A stretch of 64,000 nucleotides of DNA from Pyrenochaeta sp. MPI-SDFR-AT-0127 (taxonomy: Eukaryota; Ascomycota; Dothideomycetes; Pleosporales; Cucurbitariaceae): the NCBI GenBank assembly GCA_020747015.1, contig JAGTJM010000079.1, forward strand, positions 1 to 64,000, in the 5' to 3' direction. Positions 21,508-33,171 of the stretch are shown here, one piece after another; position 1 is the first letter of the stretch, and the number at the start of each line of letters is the position of its first letter. Position numbers and translations under genes: made by a program. The notes beneath the pieces were generated by a model. That model did no database searches. It saw nothing but the letters and a program-made list of their open reading frames with translations, and was not told the DNA's origin.

Positions 21508-23736
21508 ATGCCTCCTGTAAGCTTCGCTGAATCACGGGGATGCTTTGGGCCCAGGCAGCTAACCGGCTGGGGGTAGAAAGGACAGAAGAAGCAGGAGCTG
21601 AAGCAAGAGAAGAAGCAAGAGACTGAAGAGCATGGTATGTTGCAAGCACCTTTCATCTAGGCACAATTTTTCGTTCTCGATGCTGACTGTCCAGGCTCCG
21701 TCTACTCCATCTCTGGGTACGTCACCGCATCGCAACGCTGACACGATATACTGAAACACCCCAGCCCTGTCATTGTAGCCGAGAATATGATCGGCTGTGC
21801 CATGTACGAACTTGTATGTCACCTCTTGAAGCTTTCTTCACGGCGCCGTTGATTGTCCTAGGTCCGCGTCAGTCATGACAACCTCGTCGGCGAGGTCATT
21901 CGAATCGACGCCGACAAGGCCACGATCCAGGTCTACGAGGAGACCGGTACGCACAATCTAGGGCATTTTGGGTAGTACGCTCTGCTAATGTTGAACTAGC
22001 CGGCGTCACCGTTGGCGACCCAGTGTTCAGGTCCGGGCAGCCTTTGTCCGTCGAGCTTGGGCCTGGTCTGATGGAGACCATCTACGACGGTATCCAGCGT
22101 CCCCTCAAGGGCATTGCGGACGATGCGAATAGCATCTATATTCCCCGCGGTATCAACCTGCCTGCTCTCGATCGCAAGAAGAAGTGGGATTTCACTCCTG
22201 GTGAGCTCAAGGTCGGCGACCACATCACCGGAGGCGATGTTTTCGGCAGTGTCTTCGAGAACAGTCTTCTTAATGACCATAAGATCCTGCTTCCGCCGCG
22301 TGCCAAAGGTACCATTACCCGCATCGCAGACAAGGGAAGCTACACCGTCGATGAAAAAATCTTGGAGCTGGACTTCAACGGCACCAAGACTGAGTACAGC
22401 ATGATGCACAAGTGGCCTGTACGAGTGCCTCGTCCTTCCAACGAGAAGCTGTCTTCCGATCGGCCACTAATTGTCGGCCAACGTGTCCTCGATTCCCTGT
22501 TCCCTAGTGTTCAGGGTGGCACTGTTTGTATCCCGGGTGCTTTTGGATGCGGTAAGACTGTGATTTCGCAGTCTCTTTCAAAGTTCTCAAACAGCGACAT
22601 CATCGTGTATGTGGGCTGTGGAGAAAGGGGAAACGAAATGGCTGAGGTCCTGATGGACTTCCCAGAGGTAACGCACACGCACACGAGTTCATGACTGAGG
22701 TCCTGACGGTATACAGCTCACTATCGATATCAACGGCAAGAAGGAGCCCATCATGAAGCGAACCACGCTCATTGCCAACACGTCCAACATGCCTGTCGCC
22801 GCCCGAGAAGCCTCCATCTACACGGGGATAACGGTAGCAGAGTATTTTCGGGACCAAGGAAAGGATGTTGCCATGATGGCAGACTCGTCATCTCGCTGGG
22901 CTGAAGCTCTTCGTGAGATTTCTGGTCGTCTTGGAGAGATGCCTGCCGATCAAGGTTTCCCAGCCTACCTAGGCGCCAAGCTTGCGTCTTTCTACGAGCG
23001 TGCCGGTCGTGTGGAAGCTTTGGGTAGCCCCGAACGATACGGCAGTGTCTCCATTGTTGGTGCCGTCAGCCCTCCAGGTGGCGATTTCTCGGATCCTGTC
23101 ACTACCAGTACGCTCAACATTGTGCAAGTCTTCTGGGGCCTGGACAAGAAGCTTGCCCAAAGAAAGCATTTCCCATCAGTCAACACGTCAATCAGCTACA
23201 GCAAATATACGACACCACTGGACAAGTTTTATGCGAAGAACAACCCCGACTTCCCCCGTCTGCGCGACCGCATCAAGGAGCTGCTGACTACTTCAGATGA
23301 CCTGGACCAGGTTGTGCAGCTTGTTGGTAAATCTGCCCTGGGTGATTCTGACAAGATTACGCTTGATGTTGCCACGCTGCTCAAGGAGGACTTTCTACAG
23401 CAGAATGGTTACTCAGACTACGACCAATTTTGCCCATTGTGGAAGACTGAATGGATGATGAAGAATATGATGGCGTTCCACGACGAGGCACAGAAGGCCG
23501 TTTCACAGGGTCACAGCTGGCCCAAGATCCGCGACTCGACATCAGAAATCCAAAGTCAGCTTCGCAGCATGAAGTTTGAGCTGCCTAGCGATGGCGAGGA
23601 GAAGGTCACCAAGAAGGTAAGCGCTGCGAAATGTGCATTTTGGCGCAATTTTGTTCCTCTGGCTAACTTTGAGGTTTAGTATGAGGAGCTCCTCCAGAAG
23701 ATGACGGACAAGTTTGCGGCGGTCGTTGACGAGTAG
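21508..23736 (+). CDS. VMA1: V-type proton ATPase catalytic subunit A
   Basis: Catalytic ATP-hydrolysing subunit of the peripheral V1 sector, driving proton pumping into vacuoles and other endomembranes. Eight exons: 21508-21516, 21577-21634, 21695-21716, 21765-21813, 21862-21946, 22000-22667, 22717-23616, 23680-23736, giving 615 aa, normal for the family. Exon 1 is 9 nt (MPP), then a Lys/Gln/Glu-rich leader and GSVYSISGPVIVAENMIG. Walker A is GAFGCGKT; the catalytic segment is VGCGERGNEMAEVL; MMADSSSRWAEALREISGRL follows. No intein interrupts the VGCGERGNE site where yeast VMA1 carries one. The frame is open 86 codons upstream of the ATG, but that part is not coding-like. Confidence 0.96.
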
Positions 23737-24274
23737 ACGCACATTGCCGACGGCGGTGTATGTGTGGTGTGCCTGTGCCGTATATCTCAATACATATAGA
23801 ACGTGAATTGTACAAGATGCAAAAGTTGGTGCCTGAATCCGATGACGACGCATGTTCGCGTCCTGTGACCGCAGTCATCCGTCATGAGCTACATATTGTG
23901 CATTTGCGCCTCGAAACAAGAGGCCTCACATCATAAAAGCATCCATCCATGGCTGCTCCTTGAGAGAAGGCTGGAATCAAGTCTCTGTCTGCATAGGCCC
24001 CCCCTTGATGTTCTAGAGAGAGGCAAGGTGTCGGCCGCTTTCAACGAGAAAAAAAGGTCGCAGAAGTCGTGGCTGAGTCGCTGTGTGGCGTTCTGAGCTT
24101 GGGCTCTTCAACAACGCACCCGCAGCAGCTACGCAACCCGCAACCCGCAACCCTCCCCCCCGGTTTCTCAAACACCTTTGCCTTCGACGTCCCCGACAGT
24201 CTCTCCCCTCGCCGCTACACGTATACGCGAACACTGAAGGCACTTTATCGAGTCCCCAATACTTAGCACCCGTC
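23737..24274. other. Intergenic region between VMA1 and VPS1
   Basis: About 540 bp with the VMA1 3' UTR and the VPS1 promoter. A C-rich run (CCCTCCCCCCCGG) lies near 24,150. No gene seen. Confidence 0.45.
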
Positions 24275-26666
24275 ATGGCGACGAATCCAAATGCGTATGG
24301 CACCTGGCTACGAACAGCCCCTCGCAGTCTCCAAAGCTAACAGGCTCTCCAGCATCAACGTCAATGACCCTGGACTCATTACTCTGGTGAACAAGCTCCA
24401 GGATGTCTTCACAACAGTAGGAGTATGTTCCTTCCTGCCGCCCATGGCTGCCTGGTCACTACAGGCCACTTCTTTGAAACACACTCCCTAACGTCGACGT
24501 TAGGTTCAAAACCCCATAGATCTGCCCCAGATTGCCGTCGTAGGATCGCAATCCAGCGGCAAGTCCTCAGTGCTGGAGAACATTGTCGGCCGAGACTTGT
24601 GAGTTCTTGCGATCGCACTCACCGCTTCGGCTTTTGAGGAGCGCGACTGACGTTGTATGCCCACAGCTTGCCTCGAGGAACCGGTATCGTCACCCGAAGA
24701 CCCCTCATTCTCCAGCTTATCAACCGCGCCGCGGGGGCACAAACAAATGGCGTGAGCGAGGAGGCGAAGACAGCGGATGGACAGAACAACTCGGATGAGT
24801 GGGGCGAGTTTCTGCACATTCCTGGCCAGAAGTTCCATGACTTCAACAAGATAAGAGAAGAGATCGTGAGAGAGACTGAGTCCAAGACTGGCCGCAATGC
24901 GGGCATCTCTCCAGCGCCCATCAATCTGCGAATATACTCGCCCAACGTCCTGACGCTCACACTGGTCGACTTGCCGGGTCTGACAAAGGTGCCTGTGGGA
25001 GATCAACCGAGAGACATTGAGCGCCAGATTCGTGAGATGGTCATGAAACAGATCAGCAAGCCCAACGCTATCATATTAGCAGTCACCGCCGCAAACACCG
25101 ATTTGGCAAACTCGGACGGCCTGAAGCTAGCACGAGAGGTAGACCCAGAGGGACAGCGGACAATTGGCGTGTTGACCAAGGTTGATTTGATGGACGACGG
25201 AACCGATGTCGTTGATATCCTCGCTGGTCGCATCATTCCGCTGCGATTAGGCTACGTTCCTGTTGTCAATCGAGGACAGCGGGACATTGAAAATAAGAAG
25301 GCCATTTCCTACGCGCTCGAGCACGAGAGACAATTTTTCGAGAACCACAAGGCATACCGAAACAAGGCAGCTTACTGTGGTACGCCGTATCTGGCTCGCA
25401 AGTTGAACTTGGTAGGCGCATCCATTTCCGTATCATTGGGCGCACAGCAACTGACAGCCACAGATCCTTATGATGCACATCAAACAGACCCTTCCCGATA
25501 TCAAGGCACGCATAGCATCTTCTCTGCAGAAATATCAAGCGGAGCTTGCATCGCTCGGAAACTCTATGCTCGGCAACAGCTCAAATATTGTTTTGAATAT
25601 GATCACAGAATTCACCAATGAGTACAGGGGCGTTCTCGAGGGTAACAACCAGGAACTCTCCGCGACTGAGCTATCTGGCGGTGCCCGTATCTCTTTCGTC
25701 TACCATGAACTTTACGCCAACGGTGTCAAAGCTGTCGATCCTTTTGATCAGGTCAAGGATGTTGACATTCGAACTGTGCTATACAACTCTTCTGGCTCTT
25801 CACCCGCGCTGTTTGTTGGCACAACTGCATTTGAGCTCATTGTCAAGCAACAGATCAAGCGACTTGAGGATCCCAGCATCAAGTGTGTGAGCTTAGTGTA
25901 CGACGAGCTGATTCGCATTCTTGGCCAGCTGCTCAACAAGAACACTTTCCGGCGCTACCCAGGGCTCAAGGAGAAGCTGCATGCTGTTGTGGTACAATTT
26001 TTCAAGAAGGCCATGGACCCCACGAACAAACTCGTCAAGGACCTTGTCGCGATGGAGTCATGCTACATCAACACTGGCCACCCAGACTTCATCAACGGGT
26101 CGCGCGCCATGGCTATTGTACACGAGCGACACAGCAGCAGTAAACCTCAGCAAGTCGACCCAAAGACCGGAAAGCCGCTTCCACCTACTGTACCGCCGCG
26201 GTCGATATCCCCATCGCTAGACCCAAATGAAGGCGGTGGTTTCTTCGGCTCGTTCTTTGCAAGTAAGAATAAAAAGAAGATGGCTGCAATGGAGCCCCCG
26301 CCACCGACACTGAAGGCTTCTGGAACTCTATCGGAGAAGGAAGCCCAGGAGGTTGAGGTCATCAGTAAGTGCCCGGGCGTTTAAGATGAGTACAATTATT
26401 AACATTGCCCAGAACTGCTCATCACATCTTACTTCAACATTGTTCGCCGAACAATGATCGACATGGTCCCCAAGGCAATCATGTTGAACCTTGTGTCTTG
26501 GACCAAGGAACACATGCAAGGCGAGCTTCTTACAAACATGTATAAGACTGACGAACTCGACGAGTTGCTCAAGGAGTCGGAGTACACGGTGAGGAGGCGG
26601 AAAGACTGCCAGCAAATGGTGGAAAGCTTGTCCAAGGCACAAGAAATTGTCAACCAGGTACAGTAA
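24275..26666 (+). CDS. VPS1: Dynamin-like GTPase Vps1
   Basis: Large GTPase of the dynamin superfamily; yeast Vps1 acts in Golgi-to-vacuole sorting, endocytosis and peroxisome fission. Exons 24275-24294, 24344-24422, 24504-24598, 24667-25411, 25464-26364 and 26413-26666 give 697 aa, as expected for Vps1. It starts MATNPNALSSINVNDPG across a 20-nt first exon. G motifs: GSQSSGKSSVLENIVG (G1), LPRGTGIVTRRPL (G2), DLPGLTKVPVGDQP (G3), TKVD (G4). The middle domain is in exon 5, followed by a Pro-rich insert (GKPLPPTVPPRS). The GED is in exon 6 (YFNIVRRTMIDMVPKAIM) and ends SKAQEIVNQVQ. No PH domain or membrane span, as usual for Vps1. Confidence 0.96.
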
Positions 26667-27069
26667 TTGGAGCGAACCGGGGTAGCGTAGATGGGAAGGA
26701 AGTCTTAGACTATTGTCTTGTTCCTGGGTTTGGCATTCAATGTAGGGTGTTTGGGGGTGCTAGAATTATTGTCTTGAACTCCTGTTTATATCCATAGCTG
26801 ATGTATGAGAAGCAGTGTCTGCATACTCTAACCAGTCTGCCAGGTTTGTGGTTAAATGGCCTTGACAGCAAGGGATAATGTGTGAATCTGCTGTCTGTGT
26901 GTTATCGACTTATCGGGAGAGAAATCTTGCTCACAACGTTGCGAGTTCGTTGCGCCTTGTCATGTACGGCACTAACGCACGCTCTCATCTCATGGGCACG
27001 GACCGCCGAACGTCTCGAAAAGTCTCGAGTCGATCATCGCGAACACACTGCTCCGCCATCACAGCAGCC
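26667..27069. other. Intergenic region
   Basis: About 400 bp with the VPS1 3' UTR and the promoter of the mitochondrial L27 gene. No other gene seen. Confidence 0.45.
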
Positions 27070-27961
27070 ATGCTGCTCCCACGAATATTTGCGCCCATCC
27101 GCGCATCAATAGCTACATCGTCAACCTTCATCGCCCCATGCACTCGCGTCCTCGATGGCCTCCGCACAGCCAATGGCTCAGTAGCCCCCGTCCCGATTCT
27201 CTCCTTCGCAAGACACTCGGCCCATCAAGCCCAGGGACGAGCCAACGGCGCCAAAGACGGGCCTGGAAAGCGTTTGGGTGCGAAGAAAAGTGGAGGTGTG
27301 TATACCTTGTCACCCACAAAACCTCAGACGGATTGGTCGAGGAAGGTCAAGTGGCTAACTATATCTAGGCGAGTTTGTGATTCCAGGAAATATCATCTTC
27401 CGTCAGCGCGGCACCTCATGGTTCCCTGGCGAGAATTGCAAATTCGGCCGTGATCATTGTGTTTTCGCTACAGAGAGTGGCTATGTGAGGTATTATCGGG
27501 ACCCAAGAAGGCATCCGAAGAGGCAGTACATTGGTGTGGCACTGGAGAAAGACCATACACTTCCGTACCCGCCCAATGCTGCACGGAGAAGACGATTGAA
27601 CATGCTAGAAGTCCGCACTGAACAGCAGCCTCAAGTCAACGCAGTTCAGCAAGTCGTCCTTGCAGACAACGCGGTTGAAGCGTCCGCAAGTCCCACGACG
27701 CCCAGTCTCGCTACAGCGCCCAACACCAATGCCTCGAAGATCTTGACGATGGGCAGAGGCTATGCATATCGCGAGGCGAACTGGCAGATTGGCCGCGTTG
27801 CAGAGAGGGCGGGTGTGCAGGTCAAGGAGTTTGTGCCAGGTGATCGATGGACGGCCTGGCGCAAGAGTAGGGAGAGGATTGATGCAAATGTCGAGAGAAA
27901 GCGGTTGAGGAATGCGGGCAAGAAGACTGCTAAGCCCAAGGCTAGGAAACAAAGGAACTAG
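27070..27961 (+). CDS. MRP7: Mitochondrial large-subunit ribosomal protein bL27m
   Basis: Structural protein of the mitochondrial 54S ribosomal subunit, near the peptidyl-transferase centre. Exons 27070-27295 and 27369-27961 give 272 aa. The N-terminus (MLLPRIFAPIRASIATSS) is a mitochondrial presequence. The L27 core spans RHSAHQAQGRANGAKDGPGKRLGAKKSGG, crossing the intron, to GEFVIPGNIIFRQRGTSWFPG and VFATESGYVRYYRD. A long C-terminal extension of about 130 residues follows with a basic tail (KKTAKPKARKQRN), typical of fungal MRP7-type L27 and absent from bacteria. Confidence 0.93.
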
Positions 27962-28100
27962 ATGATGATCTGGTTTGTATAGATATGTGTATGGCAATCA
28001 ACGCAGCACGCATGTTTGAATTATATGGTATCGCATAAGGCCACGGAGTATGTATCAATACAGAAATCAACGAGCACATGCTTACTGATTTTACGCATGA

Positions 28101-29426
28101 CTACAACTTTGCAGAGTCCTTCCATACGAGCCCTCCTTTCTCGACGACATATTGCTTCCCCTCTGACCAGCCTAACCATTGCCCAAGGGTGTCCTTTCCA
28201 CCATCACCACCAGGCTTCAAGCCTTTCTCACTCCACCCGCTGCCCTTCCATCCAGTGCCCTGTCCGACCGCTGCAGGCCGCCCCTCCTCACCTTCGTGTA
28301 TAGCATATCCCGGAGTGCTCCTCAGCGTTACTGCTGGTCGCTGGTCAAAGTCCTGTGCTTCTAGCTCGCCGTGAGTTAGGACTGGTGTGCAGCATGCATC
28401 TGTGCCGTCAAAGATTGCCTCCCACTCTGCTCGAGTCTTCTTCTTGAATACGCCGGTAAAGAAGTCTTTTAGCTTGGGCCAATCAGCTTTGTTATCGCGG
28501 TCGCCGGGCAGGTCAGAGGGTGTGAGTTGCAGTCCCTTGAGGAGAGCAGCAAAGAATTGGGGTTCGATTGCGCCACTACATTTACCGTTAGCACTCGTAA
28601 CACACTACCGGGTAGTATATAGAGGGCTTACACAGCCATAAACTTCCCGTCCTTGGTCTCATATGTGTCGTAGTAAGGTGCTCCACCATCCAGCATGTTG
28701 GTCCCCCTCTCAGCGCTCCAGACCTGGTTTTTCATACCCAGTCGTGGCATGGTGGTCAGAACCGCGCTGCCATCGACCATATTTGCCTCGACAACTTGTC
28801 CAAAGCCATTCTTCTCCCGGGCAAGCAGTGCTAGTAAGATGCCTAGAAAGCATATTGCGCCACCACCAGCGAAGTCGCCGACGATGTTGCCTGGTGGGTA
28901 GGGCCTCTCGCCTTTGCGCCCAAAGAGCGAGAGTACACCCGAGACGGCGATATAATTTATGTCATGTCCAGCCATCTGGCTATACTTTCCATCCCGCCTG
29001 AATCCCGTCATGCGCGCCACAATCAACCGTGGGTTCAACTTCAGGAGCACATCCTCTGGGCCCAAACCCGCCTTCTCTAACACGCCTGGGCGGAAGGGGT
29101 CGATTACTACATCAACCGTTGGGATTATCTTTTTGATGAGGGCGAGGCCAGAAGGGGACTTGAGGTCTACGCAGATTGATGTTTTGCGGCGCGTGAGTTG
29201 GTCAGATGTCGGATGCGGAGTTACGGCGGCGCGATCAAGACGTAGGACCGTAGCGCCATAGTCGGCAAGGAGGAGGCCTGCGAAGGGTCCTGAATGACAC
29301 TGTTAGACCCGCGTTGTAGGTGCATGGAAAGCGGGCACTGAGGGAGCGCGAACCTGGAGCCAAGCCTGCAAACTCGAGTACGCGAATGCCTGTCAGAGGG
29401 GGTTGTTGGTGTGCTGGGCCAGCCAT
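28101..29426 (-). CDS. Alpha-methylacyl-CoA racemase (CoA-transferase family III fold)
   Basis: Interconverts (2R)- and (2S)-methyl-branched acyl-CoAs, feeding peroxisomal or mitochondrial beta-oxidation. Exons (minus) 29426-29354, 29289-28632 and 28575-28101 give 401 aa. It starts MAGPAHQQPPLTGIRVLEFA. The active-site pattern of racemases (as opposed to CoA-transferases) is visible: the His in AGHDINYIAVSGVLS and, about 30 residues later, the Asp in VGDFAGGGAICF, matching the His/Asp pair known from mycobacterial MCR. CoA-binding segments include LADYGATVLRLDR and RRKTSICVDLKSPSG. The C-terminus ends KGGLVWKDSAKL, not an obvious PTS1, so location is open. The 66-bp gap 28035-28100 to the L27 3' side is UTR. 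Confidence 0.9.
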
Positions 29427-30566
29427 ACTTGCTCACGTGTGAGTATTTCCTGTTTTATTATTATTATTATTTGGAGCGGAAGCAGTGTTTATGGCGTGAA
29501 ACTCGTGCCAGAGGAAGTAAAATATTGTACATGCTCGACGTCGACATTGTTGGTTGTTGCGCCGGCTAAGGACTCCCGCGGGGAAGACGCTGGTGATGCC
29601 GAGGTGTGGAGAGAAAGCCAGGGGAGCTTTCAATGTTTGGACCGTTTGCATTCCTGTGTCGGCTATTTGACTCTCTCTCTCTACCTCTACCAAATGGTCA
29701 AATTGTCACATCTTCAGCTTTCTTTCAGCACTCTGACTTTGAGCACCATGGCAAGTGCCCTTATGAGCCAATCATATGGAAACATACCTGCCGCACTTAC
29801 GTGCTTGCTCGTTATTCACTTCGGCTTCAGTTCGCTGCTCTACTGACAAGCTGGTGCTGTTCGAGCAGTAGGGTCGTTTAACATTCGTGGTCTGACTCTG
29901 CGCCGCCGATACATTCTCGAGCCCTGGCATGGCTATGCTGACAGATATTGAGTTGAGATTGGTCGAGCAGTGAGGCCTGAATGGTTCAAATGTGTTTGTA
30001 GCTGTTCTAGGTCCAACTGTGGGTGTATTTAAGTGGGCGAGCACGGAAACATCGAGCGTGAATTGGATGTCTCGACCCACGCAAAAGGGAGCCGTTTTTG
30101 GTTCACAAATTGCGGGCCAACCTTATCGATTCTCCCATCTAAGTCGTCTAAGAAACATTCGGGTGATGATGACACTGAGATCCAGAAGTAGCCTTTATAT
30201 AAACGAAAAAAGCTGCTGAAAGTACGTGCAAATATCCAATCATCAGGACAGGTCACTATTTCGCATACGGCGTGAGCCAGCATCGATGTATATAGTCTAT
30301 CAATTGTCTTCTCGAACGCTCGTATAAGTTGTGGGTGGTGGTGATTTGGATCGCTGTGGTCGGCCCTTTTCTTGACTAAACCTAGTGCGGGCCCACTTTT
30401 CCACCATAACCTTCACATTTGGTCCTCAGCCTTTTCGAATCGAAAGTCGCCGCATTGAGTGGCAAGGATAGCCAGCAATATGTTTTACTTTGTTTCTTTG
30501 TGATTAATAGGGCCGGCTACAACGAGAGGCTACAGCTAGTCTATCGAAGATGGTCAACAATAGAGG
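29427..30566. other. Divergent intergenic region between racemase and Zn2Cys6 regulator
   Basis: About 1.1 kb. Open frames (29403-29846, 29772-30080) lack motifs. It should hold the promoters of both flanking genes. No transposon features seen. Confidence 0.45.
29455..29471. repeat. TTA microsatellite
   Basis: Five to six ATT/TTA units just upstream of the racemase start codon, in its promoter or 5' UTR. Confidence 0.8.
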
Positions 30567-32075
30567 ATGGCGACGCACAAGAGAACGCGAACAGGATGCT
30601 GGACCTGCAGGGAGGCAGGGTACAAATGCGATGAACTGAAGCCATGCTGCGGGCGTTGTACGAGGTTGAAGATAATATGCAAAGGCTATGGTGTGAAGCT
30701 CAAGTGGCAAGGCAACGCCATCAATACTCCGACAATGCCACCTCGACGTAAAAAACAGAAGTCTACTGATCAAGGTCGAATCCTGAGCCCAGCATCATCC
30801 ACAAATTCCTCGTTTACTTCAAGCAGTCTTGGGACCCCACCGGAAGTTACTGCCTCGCCAGATGATATTAGCAGCGTAACTTTGCTTCCAATTGCTTTGC
30901 CTAGATTTGCTCCAGATCTCTCATCGAACGACAAATGGCTCCTGCACCACTGGTCTGAGCATCTTTCATCGATGATCTCCGTCGCCTCAAGGACGGGACA
31001 GGCCAACCCTTTCCAGGTTCATCTTACCTCCATGGCCCATAATTCAGCCGCGCTTCGATCGACTATTCTATCAATGGCGGCAAATCATCTCGCACAAGCA
31101 ACCAACAATCCATCGTTGCTGCTCCAAGGGTACCGTCATCAGCGAGATGCAATTCGTGGGCTCCAAGATATGATACAGGACCCTCATCAGGCAGATTCTG
31201 AGTTAGCATTTGCGACTGTTATGATGATGCAAGTATCGGCACGTCTTTTCGGCGATGAAGATGAAGCCACTGTTGCAAACCATCTCATGGGTGCGAAAGC
31301 AATGATTGCTCATCGACGGGAGTCGAAGACTTGGTTGGCTTCAAGCAGTGCCCAGTTTCTGTTGAATCTCTTCGCGTATCACGACATCCTTTCGGCTATT
31401 TCGAGAGGCAGCGAACCTCTAGTGGATCACAGTACGGCTTTTTTCGCTGTCGAGGGTGATGAGAATTTGACAAATATCTCCAATGTCCTTCTTGTAGTTG
31501 CGCGCATCAGTCGATTGCAGTACGCAATTAAGACAAGAAGAGAGGCTACGGGCGAGGAAGCGCTCTCTGAGGAAGAAGACAGTGCGGGAAAAACTATCCA
31601 GCACATACTGCTAAACATGGACTTTGAAATTGCGCGTCAGCACGAACGAAGTGAGGAAAACCACATCCGGCTCACTGCCATTGCCTATCGGCATGCCGCA
31701 TTTATTTACCTCTACCGAACATGGCTTGATGTCGGTGCGCCGAACCCAATCAGCACGGATCATGTTCAACGATGTCTTGACAGCATAGGTCAAATCGACA
31801 TGAGATCGCCGCTCGTTTCGGCACACATGTGGCCTCTGTTCACCGCAGGCTGCGAAGCAACTGATCATGCAGAACGCCAATTCGTTCGCAATCGTTTCGA
31901 GAACATGTACACATCGAAGAAGTTTCCGAGTTTGAGACGAGTAATGAGAGACATTGAGGATGTATGGGCTGCAAAGGATGAAGAGCGACAAGTCAAGGGT
32001 CACGATAGTATGGCAAGGGTTGATTGTATTCAAGTCATACTGCGGCGAAGAGGTCGAGAAGTGGACCTTGCGTAG
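30567..32075 (+). CDS. Zn(II)2Cys6 transcription factor (Fungal_trans_2 type)
   Basis: Nuclear DNA-binding regulator, 502 aa, single exon. The zinc cluster is at residues about 10-38: RTGCWTCREAGYKCDELKPC and CGRCTRLKIIC, a C-x2-C-x6-C-x5/6-C-x2/3-C-x6-C arrangement with an extra Cys (CC) in the second half. A short basic linker with PPRRKKQK follows, then a Ser/Thr-rich stretch and an alpha-helical regulatory region (SSNDKWLLHHWSEHLSSMI; NSAALRSTILSMAANHLAQA; LGAKAM-like helices) typical of the Fungal_trans_2 (DUF3468) group that includes Acr-2-like regulators. It heads a local group: a second regulator, an SDR and a sugar transporter lie within the next 8 kb. Target genes unknown. Confidence 0.9.
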   Translation: MATHKRTRTGCWTCREAGYKCDELKPCCGRCTRLKIICKGYGVKLKWQGNAINTPTMPPRRKKQKSTDQGRILSPASSTNSSFTSSSLGTPPEVTASPDDISSVTLLPIALPRFAPDLSSNDKWLLHHWSEHLSSMISVASRTGQANPFQVHLTSMAHNSAALRSTILSMAANHLAQATNNPSLLLQGYRHQRDAIRGLQDMIQDPHQADSELAFATVMMMQVSARLFGDEDEATVANHLMGAKAMIAHRRESKTWLASSSAQFLLNLFAYHDILSAISRGSEPLVDHSTAFFAVEGDENLTNISNVLLVVARISRLQYAIKTRREATGEEALSEEEDSAGKTIQHILLNMDFEIARQHERSEENHIRLTAIAYRHAAFIYLYRTWLDVGAPNPISTDHVQRCLDSIGQIDMRSPLVSAHMWPLFTAGCEATDHAERQFVRNRFENMYTSKKFPSLRRVMRDIEDVWAAKDEERQVKGHDSMARVDCIQVILRRRGREVDLA

Positions 32076-33171
32076 AGCGTGTGCCTGAGGAGCTGTCGGT
32101 GTCATCGTGGCTTTGGGTGAGTATACGACGAAAGGAACAGGGTCGATGACCAGGCGGCTTCTTCTGATCAGCCGTGTCTTTGGCAGCCGTCATGTCTAGG
32201 AATCAATCGTATCTTTTTGACATGGTCAGGACTGCAATGCTACGCTATATACGGGCCATAGGCATAGCAGCCCCTTCAGAACATGCAAAATTGAAGTCAC
32301 GACTGATATGTACCGCTCATATGACACCGCCTGCGCAACCGGAAAAATGCGCAGCCAGCTCTAATGGAGCACTGGGTTCCCTCTCCGCATCGCTAAATCG
32401 CAGCCGCCCAATGGGGGGTAACTCGTTGGACATCAATACAAGACGTAAAGATGCGGATGAGATAGGCGGTTGAACTGTCTGATGGTGCGTTGAGGAAACT
32501 GAAGGAGGCTGCGCTCTGCGAAAATCTTATCAAGCAGGGTGGCTTGGCACGCTAGCCCAGCTCATCTAGCGGGGTCCGCAGGGGTCCTTGGGGAGTGGGG
32601 GGGTCACGGTTGGAAGGCAACACATTTGACGAACAGAATCCGTCTGTCTTGTACAGAATGCCCGGACCAAACGGCATTCTTCTCTGGCGACACTCTTGCT
32701 TCACAACTTACGGCATCGCCAGCCTGGCCAAGCCAAGTGGTGCATGTCGTCCTCCCCTCGAGCATTGCTGCTTATCAACGGCTTAACTATGGACGTCACA
32801 TTAGTAATGAACTCCAAGCCTCTCGGAAATGCATCCATAGTCCATCCGGTAGGCAGTTTTGATCATCAATCCACCAGAGATTGCTTCTGAGATGTTCTAT
32901 CATGGCCTTCGCCTTGTGTCGCCATACAGTCTGATGGCCTACTCGCTTGCGGATGTGAGGAGTTCCACGCTGCAACTGCCCTGCAGGTCCGCGGTGGCGG
33001 CTTCACGGTAAGCCCAGTCGCATTCCGCCGCAACGACTACACTACCATGGCGATTGCTACCTAGAGACTGTGACACAAGAAATTGGTGGTAACGGCCAAT
33101 GTCATCGGATATAAAGCGAGCTGCGTATACTGATTTGAACAACACGGCAAAGGACAACCCAAGCTTACACC
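32076..33171. other. Intergenic region between two regulators
   Basis: About 1.1 kb. Short plus-strand frames (32174-32473, 32539-32862) show no motif or splice support. Expected to include the promoter of the downstream regulator. Confidence 0.45.

Noticed and set aside
21129..21656. 175-codon Cys-rich minus-strand frame that looks like a small secreted effector
   Set aside because: It is antisense to VMA1 exons 1-2 and its promoter; the Cys run is the complement of Lys/Gln codons (AAGAAGCAG).
29403..29846. 147-codon plus-strand frame upstream of the racemase
   Set aside because: Overlaps the racemase start and contains a microsatellite; no motif.
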